From: WHTX01 sp038255145
Lineage (GTDB): Bacteria; Actinomycetota; Acidimicrobiia; Acidimicrobiales; CAIXPF01
DNA: 64,000 nucleotides
Assembly: GCA_038255145.1 (NCBI GenBank)
Contig: JBBSLP010000024.1
Span: 1-64,000 of the forward strand
Reading direction: 5' to 3'
Made by a program: the position numbers and the translations under genes. The notes under the pieces were generated by a model. The model saw only the letters and a program-made list of their open reading frames with translations, made no database searches and was not told where the DNA came from. Of this stretch, positions 33,779-41,590 are shown piece by piece (the first letter of the stretch is position 1; each line of letters opens with the position of its first letter).

Positions 33779-34572
33779 CCGCGCCGATCACCACCGACGT
33801 CTCCGAGCAGATCGGGACCGTCACCCTCAACCGGCCCGAGGCCCGCAACGCCCTGTCCTCCGAGGTGCTGCGCCTGCTGCCCGAGCTGATGGCGCAGATG
33901 GACCAGGACGACGACGTCGACGTCATCATCCTCACCGGGGCCGACCCCGCCTTCTGCGCCGGCCTCGACCTGCGCGAGTTGGGCTCGACGGGTGAGAACC
34001 TGGGCGCCGGGGCGCCCAACCGGGACCGCAGCGCCGACCAGCCCCTGCGCCGGGGCCCGTGGGGCCAGCTGTCCAAGCCCCTCATCGGCGCGGTCAACGG
34101 CGTGGCCGTCACCGGTGGGTTCGAGCTGGCCCTGTGCTGCGACTTCCTCGTCGCCTCGACCAAGGCCCGCTTCGCCGACACCCACGCCCGGGTCGGCGTC
34201 ATGCCCGGTTGGGGACTCACCGTGCTGCTGCCCCAGGCCGTGGGCGTGCGCAAGGCCCGCGAGCTGAGCCTGTCGGGCAACTTCCTCGGCGCCGAGGAGG
34301 CCCACCGGTTGGGCCTGGTCAACCACGTCGTGGACCACGCCGACCTCATCCCCTTCACCCGCCAGCTCGCGGCCGACATCATCGGCAACGACCAGCCCGG
34401 CGTGCGCCAGGTGCTGGCCACCTACTCGTCGGTGACCGATGGGACCATCGCCGACGGCTGGGCCGTGGAAGCCAGCATGGGCCGCGACTGGCTCAGCGGT
34501 CGTGACGTCAGCTCGGCCGTGGCCGCCCGTCGCGAAGGCATCATGCAGCGGGGCCGCAGCCAGGTCAGCTGA
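33775..34572 (+). CDS. Enoyl-CoA hydratase/isomerase family protein
   Basis: This 265-aa crotonase-fold enzyme has the oxyanion-hole segments AFCAGLDLREL (about residue 60) and GAVNGVAVTGGFELALCCDF (about 105), and the C-terminal trimerisation helices. The usual catalytic Glu positions read GVMPGWGLTVLLPQ, where Gly-Trp-Gly replaces one acid, so the exact reaction (hydratase, isomerase or hydrolase) is uncertain. It is translationally coupled to the upstream unknown gene and followed by a strong terminator. Confidence 0.9.
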   Translation: MTAPITTDVSEQIGTVTLNRPEARNALSSEVLRLLPELMAQMDQDDDVDVIILTGADPAFCAGLDLRELGSTGENLGAGAPNRDRSADQPLRRGPWGQLSKPLIGAVNGVAVTGGFELALCCDFLVASTKARFADTHARVGVMPGWGLTVLLPQAVGVRKARELSLSGNFLGAEEAHRLGLVNHVVDHADLIPFTRQLAADIIGNDQPGVRQVLATYSSVTDGTIADGWAVEASMGRDWLSGRDVSSAVAARREGIMQRGRSQVS

Positions 34573-34601
34573 GCCCGCTTCGATTTGAACGCGCACATGC
34601 G

Positions 34602-34630
34602 GGTGGGGCCGACCTGTGGTCGGCCCCACC
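34602..34630 (+). terminator. Strong terminator after the enoyl-CoA hydratase
   Basis: A perfect 13-bp stem GGTGGGGCCGACC / GGTCGGCCCCACC with a 3-nt loop (TGT), 30 bp past the stop. Confidence 0.8.
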
Positions 34631-34873
34631 GCGCCTGGGCGTCACCCGCACCACCGCCGAGGGGCGGGTGACTGTGCCGCGGCGGGGCCCGCCGAGGCCC
34701 GCACACCGCAGCGGCTTCCCCAGGAACCGCCGCTCCCGGGGAAGATCTCGCCGAGCACCGATCGTCGTTGACCGATGCCGGCTACGGCCACGCCGGTCCG
34801 CCGACCAGGGTGTCCGTCGGGGTCACGCCCCGAGGTCTGCCGGGCACCGGTCCGCCCCGGTGCCCGTTTCGCC

Positions 34874-35007
34874 TACCGCCGTTCCCGCCGACCGCTCCTC
34901 CGCCGGAGCGACCCGCCTACCGCCATTCCCGCCGACCGCTCTTCCGCCAGAGCGACCCACCCCTACCGCCATTCCCGCCAGCCGCTCCTCCGCCGGAGCG
35001 ACCCGCC
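34874..35007. repeat. Three tandem 44-46-bp units, each with a conserved hairpin
   Basis: Units begin at 34874, 34918 and 34964 (TACCGCC[GA]TTCCCGCC...). Each carries an 18-nt hairpin: 34893-34910 and 34983-35000 have stem CGCTCC/GGAGCG, while the middle one (34937-34954) has CGCTCT/AGAGCG, a compensatory pair change. All have the loop TCCGCC. No gene is convincing across 34631-35068; open frames here are repetitive shadows of the array. Confidence 0.8.
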
Positions 35008-35068
35008 CTCACCGCCAGCCCCGCCGATCCCCGCCTGGGATCCGCCGCCGACAGTCAGATCGAACAGG

Positions 35069-35278
35069 TCACGCAGCCACCGGGCCGTGGGCCCTGCCCG
35101 TGCCGACCTCGGTGAGCCAGGCCTGGAGCTCGAGCTCGGCCGCCCGGCGCCGGTAGGCCTGAGCCACCAGCTCGTTCATGGAACCCGACATCCGGCGCAG
35201 GCTGGTCGCCCGCTGCCGGAGCACCCCGACGCCCTCGTTGTGGTCGTCTGCCGGGCTAACCGCACGCCCCGTCATCAT
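35069..35278 (-). CDS. Small hypothetical protein (69 aa)
   Basis: The ATG at 35278 is preceded by GGGAGG at 7 nt. The product has a polar N-terminus (VSPADDHNEGVGVL) and two helices (RQRATSLRRMSGSMNELVAQ, YRRRAAELELQAWLTEV). The strand-free, Arg-rich first helix and amphipathic second helix are of the size of small DNA-binding or antitoxin-like proteins, but no motif confirms this. It lies between the hairpin repeats and the DNA methyltransferase gene on the same strand as the latter. Confidence 0.5.
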   Translation of the reverse strand: MMTGRAVSPADDHNEGVGVLRQRATSLRRMSGSMNELVAQAYRRRAAELELQAWLTEVGTGRAHGPVAA

Positions 35279-35364
35279 CGTTTGGCCTCCCGTGCCCTTC
35301 ACGCCCAGTACAACGAGCACGCCGCTCGGTGATTACGCCTGGCTCGCACTTTTTGTGGCCGGGA

Positions 35365-37170
35365 TCACGAAAGATGATCAGGAAGGCGGTCTGCCCACCA
35401 CCTGACCAGCTGTTCTCCGTCTTCGACGGCATAGGCGCGCACCATGGCGGCCGCCGCCGCCAGCAGGGAGGCCCGATCGCCGGTGCCGGCGCGGAGCACG
35501 GCCGCAGCCTCGTCCCAGTCCCCGCCGGCCGGGGGCAGGGGCACGTCGAGCACCTGGCTGGCCGACAGCTTCACGGCGTTCGCCGACAGCCCGGCTCCGC
35601 CGAAGTGCTCCAAGGCCCAGGACGTGGCCACCGGGGAGTTGAGCACCGCGGCCAGGTGCCACAGACGCCCGGGAGGAGCGGCCACGGCGATGCAGGGCAC
35701 CGACGGCACCCATCGTCCGGCCTCGTCGACGGCCGCCTCCAAGACAGAGGACTGGGCCGCCACCACCAGCTTGGGTACCAACCGGCTGCGCACCCAGTGC
35801 CCGAGGCGGATGTCAGCGGCCTCGAGGGCGGCCAGGTCGACGACGGGGGTGGCCAGGTCGCGCCCGGCGAAGCGGGTCGGCGTCCGGCCCCAGCGCACCA
35901 CCACCGGATCGACCAGGCCCGAGGTGATCAACCAGGGCCAGGCGTCGGTGCCCACCTCTTCGGAGGGCACCCCCGCGACCTCGACCACGAAGGGGGCCAG
36001 GCCGTAGAACTGGTCGCGGAACCCGGCCGTGGCCGTGGCCTCGTCGCCCACGCGGCCGATACCGGTGGCCCGGCCCCGGGGAACGCCCCGGGCGGCGGCG
36101 GCCACTGCGGCCCAGGTGGGACGGGCCACGACCTGGTCGGCAGGCAGGGCCGGGCCCTCGACCCCCGACCGCTCCGTCCACGTGCGCACGGTCGGGCCCT
36201 GCGCCTGCCCCACCACCAGCACCGGTGCGCACACCCGGACGTGGGCGTCGAAGAGGCGGGGTCCCGCCAGCCACACGCCCACCAGGTCGGCACCGTCGAC
36301 CACCTCGGCCCGCAGTGCCTTCGTGTGGGCGGCGACGAGGACGGACTCGGGCTGCAGCAGGGCCACCCGCCCCCGGGGCCGGGCGGCACGCACCGCGGCC
36401 AGGAGGAACAGCGCCGAGGTGTCGACGTAGCCCCGGGCGGCGGGGCCGAACCGGGCGGCCAGGGCGGCCGCGGCCGGGCGGTCCCGAACCGAGTGGCGGC
36501 TGAGCTGGCCCAGGAAGGGGGGGTTGCCGACCACCAGATCGACGCCCCCGCCCGGCCAGGCAGCGACGTCCGCCAAGGCGTCGGCCACGACCAGGGCCAG
36601 GGCCTGCTGCGGCCAGCGCGACCCCTGACCCCAGGCCCACCAGCGCAGCGAGGCGTCGGCCACGGCCACGGCCACGGGGTCCACGTCGATGCCGTGGACG
36701 CGGCGCAGGACGTCCTCGGCCGCCACCCCCCGGGCGGCCAGGGCGTCGGCCGCGGCCAGCAGGAAGGCTCCGCCCCCCGCGGCCGGGTCGAGCACGACCC
36801 CGGGCGTCGTGTCCCCGGCCTCGAGCCCGAGCTGCACCAGCCTTCGGGCCACGTCGGCCGGGGTGAAGAACGCCCCCCGGGCCCGGCGCTCGCCGCCCGC
36901 CAGCAGAGCCTCGTAGGCCTGGCCCAGCACCTCGGGCCCCACGGTGGGTCCAGGGAGCGGCAGGGGGACGACCTCCCTGTCCGTCGGGCTCACCTCGGTC
37001 AGCAACAGGGCACGGTCCAGCACCGTGACCAGGTCTTCGGGGGCCCGTCGCTGGGCCACCAGAGCCGCAGCCAGGTGGACGACGGCCGCCAGTGGAGCCA
37101 GGTCGGCGGCCGTGGCCCAGGCCCGCCACGCCCGCAGCCAGGCGCGTCGTTCGTGGTCGGGGGGCAGCAC
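35365..37170 (-). CDS. Solitary N6-adenine DNA methyltransferase
   Basis: This 601-aa protein has the gamma-class order: RGAFFTPADVARRLV, SAM-binding motif I VLDPAAGGGAFLLAA (about residue 125), an acidic GIDVDPVAVAVAD, and the catalytic VVGNPPFLGQ (NPPF, about 215). The C-terminal 350 residues resemble a TaqI/type IIG target-recognition region (TPVVDLAALEAADIRLG, LWHLAAVLNSPVATSWALEHF). No nuclease domain or restriction gene is seen, so a regulatory or orphan methylase is likely. The start is GTG, leaderless, with the -10 box overlapping that of the divergent Nudix gene. Confidence 0.88.
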   Translation of the reverse strand: MLPPDHERRAWLRAWRAWATAADLAPLAAVVHLAAALVAQRRAPEDLVTVLDRALLLTEVSPTDREVVPLPLPGPTVGPEVLGQAYEALLAGGERRARGAFFTPADVARRLVQLGLEAGDTTPGVVLDPAAGGGAFLLAAADALAARGVAAEDVLRRVHGIDVDPVAVAVADASLRWWAWGQGSRWPQQALALVVADALADVAAWPGGGVDLVVGNPPFLGQLSRHSVRDRPAAAALAARFGPAARGYVDTSALFLLAAVRAARPRGRVALLQPESVLVAAHTKALRAEVVDGADLVGVWLAGPRLFDAHVRVCAPVLVVGQAQGPTVRTWTERSGVEGPALPADQVVARPTWAAVAAAARGVPRGRATGIGRVGDEATATAGFRDQFYGLAPFVVEVAGVPSEEVGTDAWPWLITSGLVDPVVVRWGRTPTRFAGRDLATPVVDLAALEAADIRLGHWVRSRLVPKLVVAAQSSVLEAAVDEAGRWVPSVPCIAVAAPPGRLWHLAAVLNSPVATSWALEHFGGAGLSANAVKLSASQVLDVPLPPAGGDWDEAAAVLRAGTGDRASLLAAAAAMVRAYAVEDGEQLVRWWADRLPDHLS

Positions 37171-37176
37171 AGCCGG

Positions 37177-37186
37177 AAGCTACCCT
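37177..37186. promoter_or_regulatory. Overlapping divergent leaderless -10 boxes
   Basis: On the minus strand TAGCTT (37182-37177) ends 6 nt before the methyltransferase GTG. On the plus strand TACCCT (37181-37186) ends 6 nt before the Nudix ATG. They share the two bases 37181-37182, and only 22 bp separate the two start codons. Confidence 0.65.
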
Positions 37187-37192
37187 GGCGCC

Positions 37193-37732
37193 ATGCGGTG
37201 GACGGTGCACGGTGAGCGGGCCATGTACTCCTCACCGTGGGTGAACGTGCACCTGGCCGACATCGAGATCCCCGACGGGCCCCGCTTCGAGCACCACGTG
37301 GTGCGCATGCCCTTCCCGGCCGTGGGCACGATCATGGCCGACGACGACCGGGGGCTGTTGCTGCTGCATCGGCACCGCTTCATCACCGACACCTGGGGCT
37401 GGGAGATCCCGGCCGGGCGGGTCGAAGCCGGCGAGCGCCTCGAGGCGGCCGCCAGTCGGGAGTGCGTCGAGGAGACGGGCTGGGCGCCGGGAGCGTTGAC
37501 CCACCTCACCACCTACCACTACGCCCAGGGCCTGTCGGACGGCGCCTTCGCCCTGTACCTGGCCCGAGGCGCCACCTGGGTGGCCCAACCCACCGACACG
37601 GCCGAGTCCGAACGCATCGAGTGGGTCCCCGTGGCCGAGGTCCGGCAGCTGATCGCCACCGGCGCCGTGCCCGATGGCCTGTCGCTGACCGCCCTGCTGT
37701 GGGCGTTCACCTTCGGTCTGCTGCCCTCCTGA
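37193..37732 (+). CDS. Nudix hydrolase (ADP-ribose pyrophosphatase type)
   Basis: This 179-aa protein has a complete Nudix box, GRVEAGERLEAAASRECVEETGW (G-x5-E-x7-REUxEExGU; residues about 82-104), which binds Mg and cleaves nucleoside diphosphate-X bonds. The WGWEIPAG just before it and the later LYLARG fit ADP-ribose pyrophosphatases. ATG 37193 is set by a -10 box 6 nt upstream; the open frame extends upstream through the divergent promoter. The substrate is not certain. Confidence 0.9.
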   Translation: MRWTVHGERAMYSSPWVNVHLADIEIPDGPRFEHHVVRMPFPAVGTIMADDDRGLLLLHRHRFITDTWGWEIPAGRVEAGERLEAAASRECVEETGWAPGALTHLTTYHYAQGLSDGAFALYLARGATWVAQPTDTAESERIEWVPVAEVRQLIATGAVPDGLSLTALLWAFTFGLLPS

Positions 37733-37783
37733 TCGCGCCGGTCGGCCTGCGCAGGGCCGGCGCAGGCGACGTCGGTCACGGTC

Positions 37784-37789
37784 TAGGGT
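37784..37789 (+). promoter_or_regulatory. Leaderless -10 box of the dehydratase operon
   Basis: TAGGGT ends 7 nt before the GTG at 37797. Confidence 0.55.
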
Positions 37790-37796
37790 CGCCGGG

Positions 37797-38285
37797 GTGA
37801 GCGATCTCGTCCCCCCCGAAGCCCGGGCCCTGGTGGGCAAGGAGCTGTCGGCACCCGTCACCGCGGTCATCACGGCCAAGGAGTCCCAGCGCTACGCCCA
37901 GGCCGTGGGCGACCTGAACCCGCTGTACTTCGACGAGGCCTACGCCCAGGAGGCCGGGTACCGCACCATCACCTGCCCGCCCACCTTCCTCGACCACGTC
38001 GTGGTCGAGGGTCGACCCCTGGGCGACCTGCGTGAGGACGGCCTGTTCCGCCAACCCGACGGGCCGTCCCTCGGCCTGCGCCGGGTCATGTTCGGTGGCC
38101 AGGAGTGGGACTGGCTGGCCCCCGTGCACGTGGGCGACACCATCACCGCCACCAAGCGCCTGGGCGCCATCGACGAGAAGTCGGGCGGCAAGGGCCCCTT
38201 CGTGCTGGTCACGTGGGAGACGACGTTCACCAACCAGGAGGGCGACGTGGTCGCCCGCAGCCGCCTCCAGGGGATCTCACGATGA
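37797..38285 (+). CDS. MaoC-like dehydratase N-terminal subunit (HadA-like)
   Basis: This 162-aa hot-dog protein matches FAS1-type MaoC dehydratase N-terminal domains: VGKELSAPVTAVITAKESQR, then YAQAVGDLNPLYFDEAYA and PPTFLDHVVV. Such subunits pair with a catalytic MaoC subunit to dehydrate 3-hydroxyacyl thioesters, as HadA does with HadB in mycobacteria. The catalytic Asp-x4-His motif is not complete here, as expected for the substrate-binding partner. Its stop overlaps the next start (ATGA). Confidence 0.85.
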   Translation: MSDLVPPEARALVGKELSAPVTAVITAKESQRYAQAVGDLNPLYFDEAYAQEAGYRTITCPPTFLDHVVVEGRPLGDLREDGLFRQPDGPSLGLRRVMFGGQEWDWLAPVHVGDTITATKRLGAIDEKSGGKGPFVLVTWETTFTNQEGDVVARSRLQGISR

Positions 38286-38743
38286 GCTCTGATGTGCAGC
38301 CCAAGGACGTCGGGTCGGGACCCACCCACCAGCCCTACGCCCGGGACCTGGCCGTGGGCGACGAGCTGCCCGCGGCCGTGCGCAACGCCAGCCGCACCCA
38401 GCTGTTCCTGTACTCGGCGGCGACGTGGAACCCCCACCGCATCCACTACGACGTCGACTACGCCCGCTTCGAGGGTCACCCCGACGTCATCGTGCACGGT
38501 CCCCTGCAGGGCGCGTGGCTGACCCAGTACGTGACCGACTGGATGGGTCCCCGAGGTCGCCTGGTCCACGCCGGATGGCAGAACCGGGCCTCGGGCCTGC
38601 CCGAGCAGGACCTGACCTTCCGTGGTCGGATCACGGCCATCGACCGGGGCCAGGTCACCCTCGAGGTGTGGGAGGAGGCGCCCGACGGGCGCGTCCTCAT
38701 GCCCGGCCGGGCCGTGGTCGAGCTACCCGTCCACCCGAGCTGA
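38282..38743 (+). CDS. MaoC-family dehydratase (HadB-like catalytic subunit)
   Basis: The 153-aa product has the hydratase-2 catalytic segment TWNPHRIHYDVDYAR and VIVHGPLQGAWL (about residues 49-83), with Asn-Pro-x-x-IHYD matching the catalytic dyad region. With the upstream gene it would make a heterodimeric 3-hydroxyacyl dehydratase. The start overlaps the previous stop by 4 bp. Its 3' end overlaps the 3' end of ung on the other strand by 21 bp. It could act on acyl-ACP in lipid synthesis or on acyl-CoA in degradation. Confidence 0.88.
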   Translation: MSSDVQPKDVGSGPTHQPYARDLAVGDELPAAVRNASRTQLFLYSAATWNPHRIHYDVDYARFEGHPDVIVHGPLQGAWLTQYVTDWMGPRGRLVHAGWQNRASGLPEQDLTFRGRITAIDRGQVTLEVWEEAPDGRVLMPGRAVVELPVHPS

Positions 38744-39403
38744 GGCCCCCAGGCACCAGTCGACCGGCTGGCGGCCGGCCGCGGCCAGGGCTGCGTTGGC
38801 CCGGGAGAAGGGTCGGCTGCCCAGGAACCCGTTGTGGGCCGACAGGGGCGACGGGTGGGCCGACTCGATGACGGTGTGGCGATCGAGGTCGATGAGCCGC
38901 TTCTTCTTGCGGGCGTAGGCCCCCCACAGGATGAACACCACCCTGTCCTCCTTGGCCGCCACGGCCTCGATGACGGCGTCGGTGAAGCGCTCCCACCCCT
39001 TGCCCTGGTGCGATGCGGCCTGGTGGGCCCGAACGGTCAGGGTGGCGTTGAGCAGCAACACCCCCTGGGCGGCCCAGCTCTCGAGGGAGCCGTGGTCGGG
39101 GGGTTCACAACCCACGTCGGCGCGCAGCTCGGCGAAGATGTTGCGCAGCGAAGGCGGCGGGGTCACCCCCGGCGGCACCGAGAAGCACAGTCCGTGGGCC
39201 TGCCCGGGCCCGTGGTAGGGGTCCTGGCCGAGGATCAGCACCTTGACCTGGGAGTACGGCGTCAGGTGCAGGGCGGCGAAGACCTTGTCCGCGGCGGGGT
39301 ACACCGGGCCGGCCTGGCGCTCGCCGGCCACGAAGGACTGCAGCTCACCCCAGTAGGGCTGGTCGAGCTGCTCATGGAGGATGGGGTTCCAGTCGGTCTT
39401 CAT
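38723..39403 (-). CDS. ung: Uracil-DNA glycosylase
   Basis: This 226-aa family 1 enzyme removes uracil from DNA. The water-activating motif GQDPYHGPGQAHGL is at about residues 60-73, LLLNATLTVR supplies the uracil-binding Asn, and SAHPSPLSAHNGFLGSRPFS is the DNA minor-groove loop with catalytic His. ATG 39403 begins the conserved WNPILHEQLDQPYW; the open frame continues upstream through deoC in another frame. It converges on the MaoC gene and follows deoC by 22 bp, so both may be cotranscribed. Confidence 0.96.
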   Translation of the reverse strand: MKTDWNPILHEQLDQPYWGELQSFVAGERQAGPVYPAADKVFAALHLTPYSQVKVLILGQDPYHGPGQAHGLCFSVPPGVTPPPSLRNIFAELRADVGCEPPDHGSLESWAAQGVLLLNATLTVRAHQAASHQGKGWERFTDAVIEAVAAKEDRVVFILWGAYARKKKRLIDLDRHTVIESAHPSPLSAHNGFLGSRPFSRANAALAAAGRQPVDWCLGASARVDG

Positions 39404-39425
39404 GCTGGCGACGATGCCCGGGGGG

Positions 39426-40097
39426 TCACGCCGCCGAGCGGGCCGCGCCCAGCAGGGCCACGCCTCTGCTGGTGCCCAGGCGCTCGGCTCCGGCCACGAG
39501 CACGGCCATGGCATCCTCCAACGTGCGGATGCCGCCCGACGCCTTGACCTGGGCCCGACCGGCGGCCACCTCGTGGAGCAGGTGCACGGCGGCCACGGTG
39601 GCGCCGCCGCTCGGGTGGTAGCCCGTGGACGTCTTGACCCAGGCCGCGCCGCCGGCGATGGCCGCTTCTGCCGCAGCCCGCACCGCGTCGGCGTCGAAGG
39701 CCGAGGTCTCGAGTATGGCCTTGGTGGGCACGTCGGGTCCTGCGGCACGGACGACGGCGGCCACATCGGCCTCCACCGTGGCCCAGTCACCCTCGGTGAC
39801 GGCGGCCAGCGAAACGACCATGTCCACCTCGGTGGCGCCGAGGGACACCACCCGCTCGGCCTCGGCCGCCTTGGTGGCCGACAGGTGGGCACCCGAAGGG
39901 AAGCCGACCACGGAGCACACCCCGACGCCGGTGCCCAGCAGCACGTCCACGGCCAGGGCCACGTAGGTGGGAGACACGCACACGTGGCCCATGTGCCAGT
40001 CCACCGCCTCGCGACAGAGCTGCTCGATCCCATCCGTGGTGGCCAGGGGGTCGAGCAGGGTGTGGTCGATCAAGGCGGCGAGAGCGGCGGCGTCCAC
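39426..40097 (-). CDS. deoC: Deoxyribose-phosphate aldolase
   Basis: This 223-aa class I aldolase splits 2-deoxyribose-5-phosphate to glyceraldehyde-3-phosphate and acetaldehyde. IDHTLLDPLAT opens the barrel, CVSPTYVALA and VVGFPSGAHLSATKAAE follow, and the Schiff-base Lys is in WVKTSTGYH. GTG 40097 is supported by TAGCCT 7 nt upstream and gives standard length; the frame has an earlier ATG (40154). It completes deoxynucleoside degradation begun by deoA. Confidence 0.94.
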   Translation of the reverse strand: MDAAALAALIDHTLLDPLATTDGIEQLCREAVDWHMGHVCVSPTYVALAVDVLLGTGVGVCSVVGFPSGAHLSATKAAEAERVVSLGATEVDMVVSLAAVTEGDWATVEADVAAVVRAAGPDVPTKAILETSAFDADAVRAAAEAAIAGGAAWVKTSTGYHPSGGATVAAVHLLHEVAAGRAQVKASGGIRTLEDAMAVLVAGAERLGTSRGVALLGAARSAA

Positions 40098-40104
40098 CGC
40101 GCCG

Positions 40105-40110
40105 AGGCTA
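40105..40110 (-). promoter_or_regulatory. Leaderless -10 box of deoC
   Basis: On the minus strand TAGCCT ends 7 nt before the GTG at 40097 and decides that start. Confidence 0.55.
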
Positions 40111-40162
40111 GATCGTGGCCACCGGGTGGGGCTGACCGATGCGGCGCCCGACACGTCGGTGA

Positions 40163-40196
40163 CCGGGCCCCCGAGCGGTGGTGGCTCGGGGGCCGG
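40163..40196 (-). terminator. Terminator after the DEAD-box helicase
   Basis: GGCCCCCGAGC pairs perfectly with GCTCGGGGGCC (11 bp) and extends by two pairs past a bulged G, with a 7-nt loop. It is 10 bp beyond the helicase stop and insulates deoC. Confidence 0.75.
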
Positions 40197-40205
40197 ACGG
40201 GCGGC

Positions 40206-41393
40206 TCAGGCCGAGGCGGCGGCCTCGTCGGCCGTGGCGTTGGGGTCCCACGACGTCAGGTCGGCCAGGCGCGGGTCGTTGGAGAACATCTCCACCATGG
40301 GCATGTCCAGGCCGAGGCGCTTCTGCAGGCGTCGTACCTCGAGCTCCTGGTTGTACAGCACGAGGCTGACGGCCAGGCCCTTGGAACCGGCCCGGGCGGT
40401 GCGGCCCGAACGGTGCAGGTAGGCCTTGTGGTCTTCGGGCGGGTCGAAGTGCACGACGGTGTCGACGCCTTCGACGTGGATGCCGCGGGCGGCGACGTCG
40501 GTGGCCACGAGCACCCGCAGGTTGCCGTCGCTGAAGTCCTTGAGGGCCTTCTCACGCAGCTTCTGGCGCAGGTCTCCGTGGATGGCGGCGGCGTCGACGC
40601 CGATCTTCTGCAGCGAGCCGACGAGGCGGTCCGCCCCGCGCTTGGTGTTCACGAACACCAGGGTGCGGGGGCAGTTCTCGGCGATGGACTGCACGACCTT
40701 GGTCTTGTCGAGCTCGTGCACCTTGACGAAGCGGTGCGACATCTCCTCGACGGTGACCGAGCGGGAGGCGACCTCGTGGAACACGGGGTCGTGCTGGTAG
40801 CGGCTGATCAGCGAGCCCACGGCGCCGTCGAGGGTGGCCGAGAACAGCAGGGTGCGATGGCGGCCCTCGATGTGGCGCAGGATCCACTCGACCTGGGGCA
40901 GGAACCCCATGTCGGCCATGCGGTCGGCCTCGTCCACGACGAGCTGGTCGACCTCGGCCACGGACAGCTCGCCCTGGCGGATCAGGTCGATGAGGCGCCC
41001 GGGGGTGCCGACGATGAAGTCGACGCCGTCGTGCAGCGCCTTGATCTGGCGGTCCATGCGGGCCCCGCCGTACACGGCGAGCAGGTTCTTGCCCCGGGCC
41101 GCAGCCAGGGGGGCGAGCTCCTCGCTGACCTGCACGGCCAGCTCACGCGTGGGCACCAGGGCCAGGGCGGAGGGGCGCTTGGGATGGGCCTTGTGCAACC
41201 CCTCGATGACGGGGATGCCGAAGGCCAGGGTCTTGCCCGATCCGGTCTTGGCCTTGCCGCACACGTCACGCCCGGCGAGGGCGTCGGGCAGGGCGAGGGC
41301 CTGGATGGGGAAGGGTTGCGTGATGCCGCGTTGGGCCAACGCGGCACACAGGTCGGGGGATACCCCGAGGTCTGCGAATCCGTTGTCGCTCAA
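40206..41393 (-). CDS. DEAD-box RNA helicase
   Basis: This 395-aa ATP-dependent RNA helicase has the Q motif (GITQPFPIQALALPDAL), Walker A KAKTGSGKT, Ia PTRELAVQ, VDEAD, SAT, and the C-terminal motifs ATDVAARGIHVEGV and HRSGRTARAG. It is a minimal core with a short acidic C-tail. The only sensible start is a TTG (41393) four nt after AGAAGG, giving SDNGFADLGVS; the frame is otherwise open but meaningless upstream. The upstream 160 bp could be a structured leader, as for other cold-inducible helicases (inference). Confidence 0.93.
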   Translation of the reverse strand: MSDNGFADLGVSPDLCAALAQRGITQPFPIQALALPDALAGRDVCGKAKTGSGKTLAFGIPVIEGLHKAHPKRPSALALVPTRELAVQVSEELAPLAAARGKNLLAVYGGARMDRQIKALHDGVDFIVGTPGRLIDLIRQGELSVAEVDQLVVDEADRMADMGFLPQVEWILRHIEGRHRTLLFSATLDGAVGSLISRYQHDPVFHEVASRSVTVEEMSHRFVKVHELDKTKVVQSIAENCPRTLVFVNTKRGADRLVGSLQKIGVDAAAIHGDLRQKLREKALKDFSDGNLRVLVATDVAARGIHVEGVDTVVHFDPPEDHKAYLHRSGRTARAGSKGLAVSLVLYNQELEVRRLQKRLGLDMPMVEMFSNDPRLADLTSWDPNATADEAAASA

Positions 41394-41557
41394 ATGTCCT
41401 TCTCGGTTGTCGTAGATGCCAGTTCGCTGGGCCGCCCGCCTACCACCCCGAGCGAACGGCACCCTCGACAACGATGGACGGTGGCGGGGGAAGGCCATCC
41501 CGTGGCGGTGCCACCTTGTCATCCATCGTGCCAACGGCAACGCACAGAACGCTGTCG

Positions 41558-41590
41558 TTGTCCACATGGTACCAATCAAGCTGTGGACAG
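41558..41590. promoter_or_regulatory. Pair of inverted DnaA boxes
   Basis: TTGTCCACA at 41558-41566 is the exact actinobacterial DnaA box. CTGTCCACA on the minus strand (41590-41582) differs at one base. They face each other across 15 bp, and TGTCCACA/TGTGGACA also forms an 8-bp stem. No replication gene is nearby. Confidence 0.55.

Noticed and set aside
34874..35007. Possible CRISPR array
   Set aside because: The units are contiguous, with no unique spacers, and no cas genes are present.
34668..35332. Several long plus-strand frames in the repeat region
   Set aside because: They are low-complexity Arg/Pro/Ser readings of the hairpin array, present in all three frames, without ribosome sites.
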